Shown here in pieces: positions 35,385 through 43,661 of a DNA stretch of 62,779 bases. The notes under the pieces were generated by a model. It was given only the letters and a program-made list of their open reading frames with translations. It was not told where the DNA came from and did no database searches. Numbering within the stretch: position 1 is the stretch's first letter; each line of letters starts with the position of its first letter. A program made the position numbers and the translations under genes. This stretch comes from Luteolibacter rhizosphaerae (lineage in GTDB: Bacteria; Verrucomicrobiota; Verrucomicrobiia; Verrucomicrobiales; Akkermansiaceae). Where the stretch lies: assembly GCF_025950095.1 (NCBI RefSeq), contig NZ_JAPDDR010000014.1, positions 1-62,779 on the forward strand, in the 5' to 3' direction.

Positions 35385-35639
35385 GTTTCCCCCCCGACTG
35401 GCGGCCATGGCTCAACGGGCTGGAGCCCTGCCGCTACCGCGCTCCGAGGGTGTAGATGAAGGAGGATTCCCCCGCCTCCCCCATTCGTCGCCACCTCCGG
35501 AGCGCGTTTAATTTTCACACCGGTCCCGGATTCCCGGAGTTCGGATTGCACGGATTGATGTGAGCCGAAATTCCGCGCACATTTATGCACCTCCTCCGGC
35601 CTAACACCCTTTGACCCCGTCGGAAATTCTCCCTACACC

Positions 35640-35716
35640 GGAATCAGCGAGCGGCCCCCAACGCTTGCACTCGACGGGCCCCGCAGCACGAAACTGCGGG
35701 GCCCGTCTTTGCATTC
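35640..35716 (+). ncRNA. Candidate small RNA with intrinsic terminator
   Basis: TTGACC (35611-35616), 17 bp, TACACC (35634-35639) is a promoter-like pair. About 30-35 bp later is a perfect 14-bp hairpin GACGGGCCCCGCAG / CTGCGGGGCCCGTC (35673-35686 and 35694-35707, loop CACGAAA), followed by TTT. That would give a transcript of about 65-75 nt with no open frame. The -10 hexamer is weak, and the hairpin could instead simply end the lipoprotein transcript. Confidence 0.35.
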
Positions 35717-35787
35717 CAAGCGGAGTCCCCCCGGAATCCGCGTGGAAGACATCGCGCAATTGCAGGCGCAATAAAAAAGGGTTCGCT

Positions 35788-35824
35788 CTGATAGACCGCT
35801 GCGCGGCGGATCAGTTCAATTTTT
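35788..35824 (+). terminator. Hairpin CTGAT-AGA-CCGC-TGC-GCGG-CGG-ATCAG with T-run
   Basis: The outer 5-bp stem and inner CCGC/GCGG stem are followed by TTCAATTTTT. It could stop rightward transcription before the PqaA-like gene, which is transcribed leftward. Confidence 0.5.
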
Positions 35825-35881
35825 CCTCATACTTCCTTGGATCCGGGCGATCCCGATCCGGAATCACCCGCCGCTACCCGG

Positions 35882-37219
35882 TCACTTTTCCTCCGCACCG
35901 GCCACTCGCAATTGAGTGCACAGCCACTGCGGCAGGCCATCAATCTCGTAGCCCAGATCCGCGTAGTAGGCGATGAATCCGCTCTCCGGCTTCGCCACCG
36001 TGGCCGTCACCGGACCGCCCTCCTTCAGCTCGATCGCCTGCGAGCTCCAGCGCGCCTCGCGGAAATCCTTCGTGTCCGAGCGCGCCACCCACAGCCGCGC
36101 CTCCTTCGGCGCGGGATCCGCCGTCACCTCCAGCTTCAGGCTGCCATCCGCCTCCGTCCCGTGCTTCCACGCCAGCTTCGGCAGCGGCTTGCCCGTGAGC
36201 TGATAGCGCACGAAGGCGGACACATTGTTGATCGCGCGATCCGCGTTCAGCTTCTTGCCCGCCTCATCCCGCTCGGTCAGGTCATGCCCGGCATTCGGCG
36301 TGTAGGAGATATATTTCTCACCCGGCAGCGCATCCCAATACAGGTTCAGCGCATCCGTGCTCCAGTAGCGGTCGTTGTTCCCCAGCACGATCAGCTTCGG
36401 CATGGTGAAGCGCTCGCGATAGGTCCACGGATCGATCATGCTCCACAGGCTCTCCGCGCGCGGCGTATCCGGCACCGGCACCAGCCCGCGGCTCGTGTAG
36501 GGAGAGATCTGCTCGCTCGTCCCACCCAGCGAGCGCTGCTGGTGCGTGAGCTGCTCGCGCATGTTCAGCACGTCGATCACCATCGGCGTGATCGCCATCA
36601 CCCGCGCATCGCTCGCCGCCGTCAGCCAGGTCGTCCAGCCGCGCTTCGAGCCGCCGCCCACGATGAACTTCTGCACCGGCTGCTCCCACTCCTTCCTGCT
36701 GAATTCCTGCAGCGTATCCATCGCCTTCACCACGCTCTTCACCATCGGGAAGAGCAGCGGCCACGAGGCATCCCCGGAGTCCAGGTAGCGCACGAAGGTC
36801 TCCGCGATCAGGTCGTCCTCCCGCTTGCCGTCGAAGAGCGGCTGCTTCGGCACGCCCAGCAGTAGCGCCACCGGGGCCTTGATCTTGCCCGCCAGCAGCG
36901 CCGCATACATCGCCTTCTGCATCGAGGCGCTGCCGCCTTCATTGAGGAGCAGCACCTTCTCGGTCGAGACCTCCGCCGGCCGCACCACCAGCAGATCGTG
37001 CGACCACGTGATGCCCTGCCACACCTGGGACGTCAGCTTCAGCCGCCACGCCTTTATCCCCGGCAGCTCCTTCACATCCTCCACCGTCCACGCGTACTCC
37101 GGCTCCGCCTTCGCCACGTAGTTCGCCAGATCCGGCGGCACCGCCCGCACCTCTTTCCCCGCCGCCCAAGCCGCCGAGCCCAGCAGCACCGTGAGTATCC
37201 CGATTCCGACAAAACGCAT
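35882..37219 (-). CDS. PqaA-like (PhoPQ-activated pathogenicity-related) secreted hydrolase
   Basis: 445 residues from ATG 37219 (MRFVGIGILTVLLGSAAWAA, signal peptide). The family signatures are EGGSASMQKAMYAALL, VGGGSKRGWTTWLTAASDAR with the nucleophile Ser in G-G-S-K-R-G-W, IDPWTYRERFTMPKLIVLGN, the Asp in NNDRYWSTD and the His in PNAGHDLTE. It is an alpha/beta hydrolase of unknown substrate; PqaA was found as a PhoPQ-controlled Salmonella gene. Signal peptide and lack of anchor suggest periplasmic location. The gene faces the UbiB region with a kinase between. Confidence 0.85.
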   Translation of the reverse strand: MRFVGIGILTVLLGSAAWAAGKEVRAVPPDLANYVAKAEPEYAWTVEDVKELPGIKAWRLKLTSQVWQGITWSHDLLVVRPAEVSTEKVLLLNEGGSASMQKAMYAALLAGKIKAPVALLLGVPKQPLFDGKREDDLIAETFVRYLDSGDASWPLLFPMVKSVVKAMDTLQEFSRKEWEQPVQKFIVGGGSKRGWTTWLTAASDARVMAITPMVIDVLNMREQLTHQQRSLGGTSEQISPYTSRGLVPVPDTPRAESLWSMIDPWTYRERFTMPKLIVLGNNDRYWSTDALNLYWDALPGEKYISYTPNAGHDLTERDEAGKKLNADRAINNVSAFVRYQLTGKPLPKLAWKHGTEADGSLKLEVTADPAPKEARLWVARSDTKDFREARWSSQAIELKEGGPVTATVAKPESGFIAYYADLGYEIDGLPQWLCTQLRVAGAEEK

Positions 37220-37279
37220 TCGCCACGCTAGCAGCCTCCCGCCAAGGCACAAGCAGGCGATTTGCGAGGCCCTCTCATC

Positions 37280-37433
37280 GTAGCGGAAGGACTCTCGTCA
37301 TTCCGGCTGGGGGCATCCGCGAGAAAGAACCCCATCCCCGCCTCAGGGCTCACCCACCCCGCCGGAAGCATGAAGCGCCTCCGCTACAGAATCCAGGCGA
37401 AGCCACCCCATCGTCCTACTACACCCATCGTAG
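37280..37433. repeat. Family B element copy 6 and a variant short palindrome
   Basis: GTAGCGGAAGGACTCTCGTC ... to ...GCGCCTCCGCTAC (37280-37387), then CTACACCCATCGTAG (37419-37433), a variant of the CTACGA-N6-TCGTAG unit. Confidence 0.65.
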
Positions 37434-37450
37434 AACCACCACTACACCCC

Positions 37451-38569
37451 TCACCCCCCGAAACACAACTCCACCACCGCGCCGCCCGTGACCCCGTTCG
37501 AAACCCGGATCGTCCCCCGGTGCGCCTCCATGATCCGCCGGCAAAAGGCCAGCCCCAGACCGCTCCCCGGCACCACCCCCACATTCTCCCCGCGCACGCC
37601 CGGCTCGAGGACCCGCTCCGCCTGCTCCAGCGGAATCCCCACGCCATTGTCCGCCACCCGCACGATCGTCAGACCCACCACCGACTCCCCCTCGATCCGG
37701 ATGTGCGGCGCCGCGCTGCTGCGGTACTTGATCGCGTTCTCGACCAGGTTGATGAACAGCTGCACCAGCATCGTGCGGTTCCCGCGCACCGGCGGCAGCT
37801 CGCCCATCTCCAGCCGCGCCGCGCTCGATTCGATCAGCGGCGTCAGGTTCTGCTTCGCCGCCTGCACCACCGCTTCCAGATCCAGCTCCACCATCTCATC
37901 CGTGCTGGAGAATACCTTCGAGCGCCCGTGCAGCTCGCTGATCAGCGCCTCCATCTGCCGCAGCGATTCCAGCGCCACCTTCAGCGCCGGCCCGGTCGAT
38001 TCCCCGCGCGCCTCCGCCTCCCGCGCCATCTCCGTCATGAAGAGCGCATTCGTCAGCGGGTTCCGCAGATCATGCGTCACCACCCCGGTGAAGGCCTCCA
38101 GATCGCCATTGCTCCGCGCCAGCGCCTGCTCCGCCTCCTTCGTCTTCGCCAGTTGATCCTTCAGTTGCAGGTTCAGCCGGTGCAGGCCCGGCAGTTGCAG
38201 CGCCTTCGGTGCGATGCGGAAGAGCGCGATCACCGTCGCCCAAGAGGCCAGCGCCGTCACCGTCTTCATCAGCGCGGAGAAGCGGTACACCGGCTCCCAG
38301 AAGATGATCGCATCCACCAGGTGCGTGAAGCCGCAGCTGAAGATGAAGGCCGCGAAGAGCCAGAACAGCCGCGGGAAGACCAGCTCGTTCCGCTTGCACC
38401 ACCAGTAGGTCGCCAGCGCCAGCGGGATCATCGAGTAGGCTCCCGCGATCGCCAGATCCGAGATCACATGGAACCACCCGTGGACCTCGCTCCAATTCCC
38501 GCAGCGCCAGCGCGCCGGGAAATCGGAGGTATCGAACAATAGACTCAGGTCCGCGAGGGGCAGTCGCAT
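37451..38569 (-). CDS. Ethylene-receptor-like (ETR1-type sensor) histidine kinase
   Basis: 372 residues from ATG 38569. The N-terminal three-helix domain matches the plant/cyanobacterial ethylene-binding domain: HVISDLAIAGAYSMIPLALA (Asp38 = ETR1 Asp25), FPRLFWLFAAFIFSCGFTHL with Cys79 and His83 in C-G-x-T-H, the copper(I) ligands Cys65/His69 of ETR1. A coiled-coil (about 130-155) leads to the H-box TGVVTHDLRNPLT (His166) and an HATPase domain (NLVENAIKYR; VADNGVGIPLEQAE; GSGLGLAFCRRI). No GAF domain lies between, and no response regulator is next to it. Ethylene or another Cu-dependent ligand is inferred. Confidence 0.85.
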   Translation of the reverse strand: MRLPLADLSLLFDTSDFPARWRCGNWSEVHGWFHVISDLAIAGAYSMIPLALATYWWCKRNELVFPRLFWLFAAFIFSCGFTHLVDAIIFWEPVYRFSALMKTVTALASWATVIALFRIAPKALQLPGLHRLNLQLKDQLAKTKEAEQALARSNGDLEAFTGVVTHDLRNPLTNALFMTEMAREAEARGESTGPALKVALESLRQMEALISELHGRSKVFSSTDEMVELDLEAVVQAAKQNLTPLIESSAARLEMGELPPVRGNRTMLVQLFINLVENAIKYRSSAAPHIRIEGESVVGLTIVRVADNGVGIPLEQAERVLEPGVRGENVGVVPGSGLGLAFCRRIMEAHRGTIRVSNGVTGGAVVELCFGG

Positions 38570-38844
38570 GGCGGCCTCATAGCGAATCCACACTCAAGTT
38601 CAAGCCGCCACGATACAATTTATATCTATCTCGTGAATCCGTTAGTTATAGCCCCATAAGCGGACTGCCTGCCCGCTCCAAAGGAAAACGGTTCCCTCCC
38701 GCATTCTTCCCGGCTGCTGCTCCGCCGATGTCCGCCAATCCTCAAATTGCATGCGCGATCTTGCACATTGCAATTCACCCCTCCCCACTCCCGCCGGATT
38801 TACGCGGCTCTAGCGGTGGCATGCTCTGTGCCAGAGGCTTAGGC

Positions 38845-40485
38845 ATGAACCTCTCCCCTGTGCACCTGAAGCGCTACAAGGACATTGCCGCCCTTTTCAT
38901 GAAGTATGGTCGCGGCGACCTCTTGGCGCATGCTGACCTTCCCGTCACGGAGACTCCCGAGAAAACCACGGACGACCAACCGCCCGCTCAACTTGCAGAC
39001 GACATCGAAAAGCTGGGGCCGGCCTTCGTGAAGATCGGCCAGTTGCTCTCCACCCGCTCCGATCTCCTGCCACCGGCCTATCTCGACGCCCTGGGACGCT
39101 TGCAAGACAAGGTGGAAGCGGTGGACTACGAGGAGATCGAAAACACCGTGCAAGCGGAGCTCGGCGTCCGCGTTTCAAAGGCCTTCGAATCCTTCGAACG
39201 CAAGCCGCTCGCCGCTGCCTCGCTCGGGCAGGTCCACCTCGCCACCTTGCGCGGCGGCCGCCAGGTGGCGGTGAAGGTCCAGCGCCCCGGCATTCGCCGG
39301 AAGATCTCGGAAGATCTGGAGAGCCTCGAATCCATTGCCACCTTCCTCGACGAGCATACCGACTTCGGAAAGAAGTACGAAACCCTCCGCATCGTGGATC
39401 AATTCCGCGGCAGCATCCTCCGCGAGCTGGACTACCAGCGGGAGGCCGCCAGCTTGAAGGAGATCCGCGCGAACCTCTCCGGCTTCTCCCGCCTGGTTGT
39501 GCCGCAGGTCGTGGATGACTATTCGAGCGGTCGGGTCCTCACCATGGACTATGTTCCCGGCACCAAGATCCCGGCTCTCTCCGGCGCCGTTCTAACAGAT
39601 CTGGATGGTGACGAACTGGCGGCTCAGCTCTTCCGCGCCTATCTCAAGCAAATCCTCGTCGATGGTTTCTTCCACGCCGACCCCCACCCGGGCAACCTGA
39701 TCCTCACCCACGACCGCCGTCTCGGGATCCTGGATCTCGGAATGACCGGCCGCGTGCAGCAGCGCATGCGCGACCAACTCGTGCACCTGCTGGCGGGCAT
39801 CAGCGAGGGAAATGGCATCCAGACAGCGGAAGCCGCGCTCGGCATCGCCGAGGCGAAGGAGGACGCACTGGACCGCGAGGGCTTCATCAGCGCCGTGGAA
39901 GAAATCGTCGGCGCGGCGAAGATGCAGTCGCTCAAGCACATCGATGTGGGCTCGCTGGTGCTTGAAGTCACCCGTGCCTGCGCGAATGCCGGGCTGCGCA
40001 TCCCGGGCGAAGTGAGCATGATCGGCAAGGCGCTTCTCAATCTGGACCGCGTGGGCCGCTGCCTGAGCCCGGGCTTCGATCCCCATCAGGCCATTCAACA
40101 GCACCTCGGTGAGATCAGTCGGGCACGGGTGAAGGAAACCCTGACCTCCGCGAATCTCATGGGCATTCTCACGGAGTCGAAGCAGTTCCTCGGTCAGTTG
40201 CCGCTGCGCGCGAACCGGATCATGGATCTGCTGGCGGACAACAAGATCAAGGTGCGGGTGGATTCCATCGATGAGAAGGCGCTCATCGTGGGCCTCCAGA
40301 AGGTGGCGAACCGAATCACCCTCGGTCTCATCCTCGCCGCGCTCATCGTGGGCTCTTCCATGCTGGCGCGGGTGGAGACCAGCTTCCGCCTCTTCGGCTA
40401 TCCCGGCTTCGCCATGCTGTTCTTCCTCATCGCCGCGATCGGCGGCGTAATCCTCTTCGTGCAGATCATGATGAAGGACCGATGA
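38845..40485 (+). CDS. ubiB: UbiB/ABC1-family atypical kinase
   Basis: 546 residues, ATG 38845 (MNLSPVHLKRYKDIAALFMK). Motifs of the family: FVKIGQLLSTRSDLLP (K-x-G-Q), AAASLGQVHLATLRGG (A-rich loop in place of the P-loop), VAVKVQRPG, FFHADPHPGN and LGILDLGMTGR (D-F-G equivalent). Two C-terminal membrane segments (about 495-545). UbiB/COQ8 ATPases assist ubiquinone or lipid biosynthesis at membranes. No ubiquinone genes lie nearby, so the partner pathway is not shown. Upstream starts (38728) would add a non-conserved leader. Confidence 0.9.
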   Translation: MNLSPVHLKRYKDIAALFMKYGRGDLLAHADLPVTETPEKTTDDQPPAQLADDIEKLGPAFVKIGQLLSTRSDLLPPAYLDALGRLQDKVEAVDYEEIENTVQAELGVRVSKAFESFERKPLAAASLGQVHLATLRGGRQVAVKVQRPGIRRKISEDLESLESIATFLDEHTDFGKKYETLRIVDQFRGSILRELDYQREAASLKEIRANLSGFSRLVVPQVVDDYSSGRVLTMDYVPGTKIPALSGAVLTDLDGDELAAQLFRAYLKQILVDGFFHADPHPGNLILTHDRRLGILDLGMTGRVQQRMRDQLVHLLAGISEGNGIQTAEAALGIAEAKEDALDREGFISAVEEIVGAAKMQSLKHIDVGSLVLEVTRACANAGLRIPGEVSMIGKALLNLDRVGRCLSPGFDPHQAIQQHLGEISRARVKETLTSANLMGILTESKQFLGQLPLRANRIMDLLADNKIKVRVDSIDEKALIVGLQKVANRITLGLILAALIVGSSMLARVETSFRLFGYPGFAMLFFLIAAIGGVILFVQIMMKDR

Positions 40486-40555
40486 AGCGCACCAGCGCCT
40501 CCCGCATGCAGCAGCACGCGCTGGCCTCCTTCCCCCCGGCCTGATAAGGCATCGG

Positions 40556-41245
40556 ATGGAGATGCCATATCGCAAGGAATCCAGCCACCGTCCCCGCTCC
40601 CTGCTCGCGCTGGTCCCGCGGCTCGTCAGCTTCTGGCTCGGGCTGCCGGTGCTCGCCTTCCTGCTCTGGTCATGGCGCGATTCCATGGTCCATGCCAGCT
40701 GCCTGAACCAAGCACAGGGGAAGCCTTTCCAAATGGTCTGGCCGCCCGCCGATCCGCACCGCCTCCATTCCGCGCGGCCCATCCTCTCCGCGGAAGACCC
40801 GCGCCTGACGATGCCCGAGATCGAGGCCCCCAGCATCGACGCCCTGCTCAGCCAGCCCAGCTACTACGACGCCTCCCTTCCCGCGTCCCAGCAGATGCCG
40901 CTCAAGCCGCATCGCAATCTTCCCCTGAACTTCGCCAACCCGTGGCAAGCCACGCCGAGCATGGTGCAGCGCTACCTCTCGCTCGGCAGCAAGGGCAGCG
41001 TGATCTATCTCTCCTCCCGCATCGTCCCGGCCCCGCGCATCCCGGCATGGAGCTACCTGCGCGATCAAGCGGACGCCCCTTGGTTCCCCGCCCCGGAATA
41101 CTCGCACCATGAAGCCATGCAGAGCCGCACCCTGCGCCTGCCCTATTGGCTCCTCCTCGCCATGGTCCTGCCCGCCTGGTCCTTGCTCCTCTTCTGGCGC
41201 GCCCGCCGCCTCCGCAAACGCCTGAGCAATCTCACCCCCGCGTGA
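40556..41245 (+). CDS. Bitopic membrane protein of unknown function
   Basis: 229 residues: an N-terminal membrane helix (LVSFWLGLPVLAFLLWSW), a 140-residue extracytoplasmic part (SYYDASLPASQQMPLKPHRN; RYLSLGSKGSVIYLSS), and a C-terminal helix (LPYWLLLAMVLPAWSLLLFW) with a positive tail. Not recognised. It follows ubiB by about 70 bp in the same direction. The ATG at 40556 could be replaced by Met3 (40562). Confidence 0.65.
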   Translation: MEMPYRKESSHRPRSLLALVPRLVSFWLGLPVLAFLLWSWRDSMVHASCLNQAQGKPFQMVWPPADPHRLHSARPILSAEDPRLTMPEIEAPSIDALLSQPSYYDASLPASQQMPLKPHRNLPLNFANPWQATPSMVQRYLSLGSKGSVIYLSSRIVPAPRIPAWSYLRDQADAPWFPAPEYSHHEAMQSRTLRLPYWLLLAMVLPAWSLLLFWRARRLRKRLSNLTPA

Positions 41246-41263
41246 GATGCCCTATCATCTCTT

Positions 41264-42460
41264 CTACTCCCCCATCCCCCAGGCCTGCCGCACCATCCGG
41301 CCCCAGCGCTCGCGCGCCTTCGCCTCCACCACCGTGGGGTGCTTCTCCGCCCACTGCCGCTCCACTGTCGCCAGAATCTCCTGCCGCTCCGCCAGCGGCA
41401 CTTGCGCCCAGGATGGATCCAGTTCCTCCGCACCCCGCGTCTCATACAGCGCGATCCGCAGGTAGTCCTCGCGTCGACCTGTTAGATCCGCCGCTCGCAG
41501 GTAGTCCGCGCTGATCTTGCCCTCGCTCTCCTCCCACATCGCCTCCCAGGCGTGCTTCTGCTCCTCCGGCTTCACCCTCGCAAGCAGCTCGAAGGCCTCG
41601 CGCCGCGCCTCCTCATCCATCTCCCCCTTCGCCACTCCCTCCAAGGTTCTCTGGAGTTCCCCCTCACGATACTCCCGATCCAGGTAATTCGGATGCGCCA
41701 CCAGCCACTCCGCCGCCTCCAGCGGGGATCGCTCCGCCCACACCCCGAGGGTATTCTCGCTCGCCGTATAGGGCTGGTAGTTGTCCCCGGCCAGGTGATC
41801 CAGCAGCTTCCGGAAATCGAAATCCGGCGCGAACTCCATCGACATCATCTCGTTGGATTCCACCTGCGGGATTTGCCGGAACACCTCGACCAACTTGTCC
41901 GCCGAGGTCTTCGCCGCGGCCAGCGAGACCTCCGAGATCACCGCATCCCCCCAAGTGGCCGAGTCGAACTCGGCACGGTGCTGCTGCCATTCCTCATACG
42001 CCTTCCACGGATCGCGGCGGCTGAACTGATAGAGCACCATCCCCGCGACCCGCTGACGCGCGCCCGACTCCACTCGCAGCACCCGCTCCCAAGCACCCCA
42101 GCCCTGCCGGTCGATCAACTCGTTGATCAATGCAAAGGTGACATCCCACTCCGGCCGCTTCTCCAGCGTGGTGCCATACTCCAGCAGCTCCCACAGCGCC
42201 TCCGTTTCACAGCTGGCCAGCGTGCGACGCAGCATCAGCATCCGCTCCGCATAACCACCCGGTGTAAGCGCCGCATCCTGCGCGGATGCATTCACCCTCT
42301 CTAACAGATCCTTCGCGCCGCCGCCATGGCCGCGCTCGCCCGACTTCGCCGCGGCCTGCTTCTCCGGTGCCTTGACGCGAGCGCCGCCCAGCATCGCCCC
42401 CACCGCGATCGCGAGCACGCAAGCCGCCGGGAACATCCATCGTGATGGTGTGGCACTCAT
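41264..42460 (-). CDS. Anchored helical-repeat protein, member 2
   Basis: 398 residues, ATG 42460 (MSATPSRWMFPAACVLAIAV). Signal/anchor helix, then a helical body with YQFSRRDPWKAYEEWQQHRA and VWAERSPLEAAEWLVAHPNY, variants of the W-x-x-x-D/S-P-x-x-A-x-x-W motif. It is the first of three leftward family members (41264, 42648, 43662). Function unknown; the conserved Trp and Pro mark successive helix pairs of a solenoid. Confidence 0.75.
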   Translation of the reverse strand: MSATPSRWMFPAACVLAIAVGAMLGGARVKAPEKQAAAKSGERGHGGGAKDLLERVNASAQDAALTPGGYAERMLMLRRTLASCETEALWELLEYGTTLEKRPEWDVTFALINELIDRQGWGAWERVLRVESGARQRVAGMVLYQFSRRDPWKAYEEWQQHRAEFDSATWGDAVISEVSLAAAKTSADKLVEVFRQIPQVESNEMMSMEFAPDFDFRKLLDHLAGDNYQPYTASENTLGVWAERSPLEAAEWLVAHPNYLDREYREGELQRTLEGVAKGEMDEEARREAFELLARVKPEEQKHAWEAMWEESEGKISADYLRAADLTGRREDYLRIALYETRGAEELDPSWAQVPLAERQEILATVERQWAEKHPTVVEAKARERWGRMVRQAWGMGE

Positions 42461-42484
42461 GATCGGTGTCGCTTGTCCGCTTGC

Positions 42485-42642
42485 GCCCGGGAGCGCGGAG
42501 CCTCCGGCCCGCAGAAGTTGCCAGCCCGGCTCGCGAGATCTCGAGCTTTGAATGGATGTCGCCGCTGCCGATTTCTCACCCCGGTCCCACACTGGCACAA
42601 CAAGGGTCGCTTCTGCGGGCCGGAGGCTCCGCGCTCCCGGGC
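42485..42642. repeat. Perfect 33-bp inverted repeat, second example
   Basis: Arms 42485-42517 and 42610-42642 are exact reverse complements (GCCCGGGAGCGCGGAGCCTC ... ), separated by 92 bp. It lies just upstream of the member-2 gene and directly after the end of the member-3 gene. It has the same arm length as the repeat at 23436 but a different sequence. Confidence 0.8.
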
Positions 42643-42647
42643 CGACT

Positions 42648-43652
42648 TCACTCCGCCACCTCCTTCTCCCTCACCAGAATCGGAAACCCCTTCCTCAGCC
42701 CGGAAACAAAGCCCCGGGCATTCCGCAGGGCCGGCCCCTCCAACGCCGCGGAAAAACGCTCGAGCTGCTCCGGCGGCAATTCCTCCAGCAGCCCCCGCAG
42801 CTCATCCAGCTTGCCCTGATCCTTCAGCCCCGGGCCCAGCACCAGAAGCATGTCCGCCTCCCGACCGCCCGGCCAATCCAGCACATTCTCCATCGCCCCC
42901 CGCGCATCCATCTCCGACCACTTGGTAAACAGCCCGCCGATCAGGATCCCCTCCTCCGCCAACTGCCGCGCCGCGCCACTCTCGATCCACGGCCGCGCGT
43001 CTTCGATCTCATCCTGGGACAGGTTCAGCATTCCATCCGCGAAGGGATCGCTGCGGGAATCGAGGAAAAGCTCCCAGGGCACATCCCGGCACGCCTGCGC
43101 CAGCACCGCATCCCCCGCCGCCGCCTTCCCCTTCAAGAGCTCCACCAGCGTCCAATCGGAACAAGGCGCCAACTTCTCGCTCTGGATCACCGCTTGGAAA
43201 GCACCCTCCGGATCGCCCTTCGCCCAGCCCTCCATCACCCACACGCGGAGCTCCGGGCTGATCTCCACGGCCCAGGCTAGCGCCGCCGCCCCCTCGCGCT
43301 TGCCCAGCTCGCGCACCGCATCACCCAGCAGCCGGTGCAATTGCTCGGTCTCGCCCCACTCCGCATTATCCCCCAGCGCCAGGAAAGCCTTCCGCAGCAC
43401 CAGGATCTTCTCGCGCAGCGCCTCATTGGAGAGCGCCAGCGTCTGCGCCTCCACCTCCTTCTTCCGCGCCGCCCACTCCTGCTGGAACTCCTCCACCGCC
43501 ACCCCCGCATCCGTCCGCGTGCCGGTCCCGCGCCGCGTCTCCGCCGCCTGCACCGCATCACCCCCCGCCGCGCCATCCTGCTCCGCGCTCAGCAGATAGG
43601 CCGCGAACCCCAGCACGGGCGGGATGATCCAGCGGATGGGTTTCGCATTCAT
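42648..43652 (-). CDS. Anchored helical-repeat protein, member 3
   Basis: 334 residues, ATG 43652 (MNAKPIRWIIPPVLGFAAYL). Body with WAVEISPELRVWVMEGWAKGDPEGAFQAV, GLFTKWSEMDARGAMENVLD and a heptad-rich N-terminal part (EEFQQEWAARKKEVEAQTLA). The W-x-x-x-D-P-x-x-A motif appears once in full and once degenerate. Stop is 6 bp after the right arm of a 33-bp inverted repeat. Function unknown. Confidence 0.75.
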   Translation of the reverse strand: MNAKPIRWIIPPVLGFAAYLLSAEQDGAAGGDAVQAAETRRGTGTRTDAGVAVEEFQQEWAARKKEVEAQTLALSNEALREKILVLRKAFLALGDNAEWGETEQLHRLLGDAVRELGKREGAAALAWAVEISPELRVWVMEGWAKGDPEGAFQAVIQSEKLAPCSDWTLVELLKGKAAAGDAVLAQACRDVPWELFLDSRSDPFADGMLNLSQDEIEDARPWIESGAARQLAEEGILIGGLFTKWSEMDARGAMENVLDWPGGREADMLLVLGPGLKDQGKLDELRGLLEELPPEQLERFSAALEGPALRNARGFVSGLRKGFPILVREKEVAE

Positions 43653-43661
43653 ACTCGTGTC

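Larger units (their letters stand above)
35385..35881. other. Intergenic region with terminator-like hairpins
   Basis: No protein gene is supported in these about 500 bp. It contains a possible promoter (35611-35639), a strong GC hairpin (35673-35707) and a second hairpin with T-run (35788-35824). The segment is lower in GC than the neighbouring genes, which fits regulatory or small RNA sequence. Confidence 0.5.

Noticed and set aside
35673..35707. Riboswitch or tmRNA/6S RNA
   Set aside because: A single GC hairpin without the conserved cores of those RNAs; retained only as a candidate small RNA or terminator.
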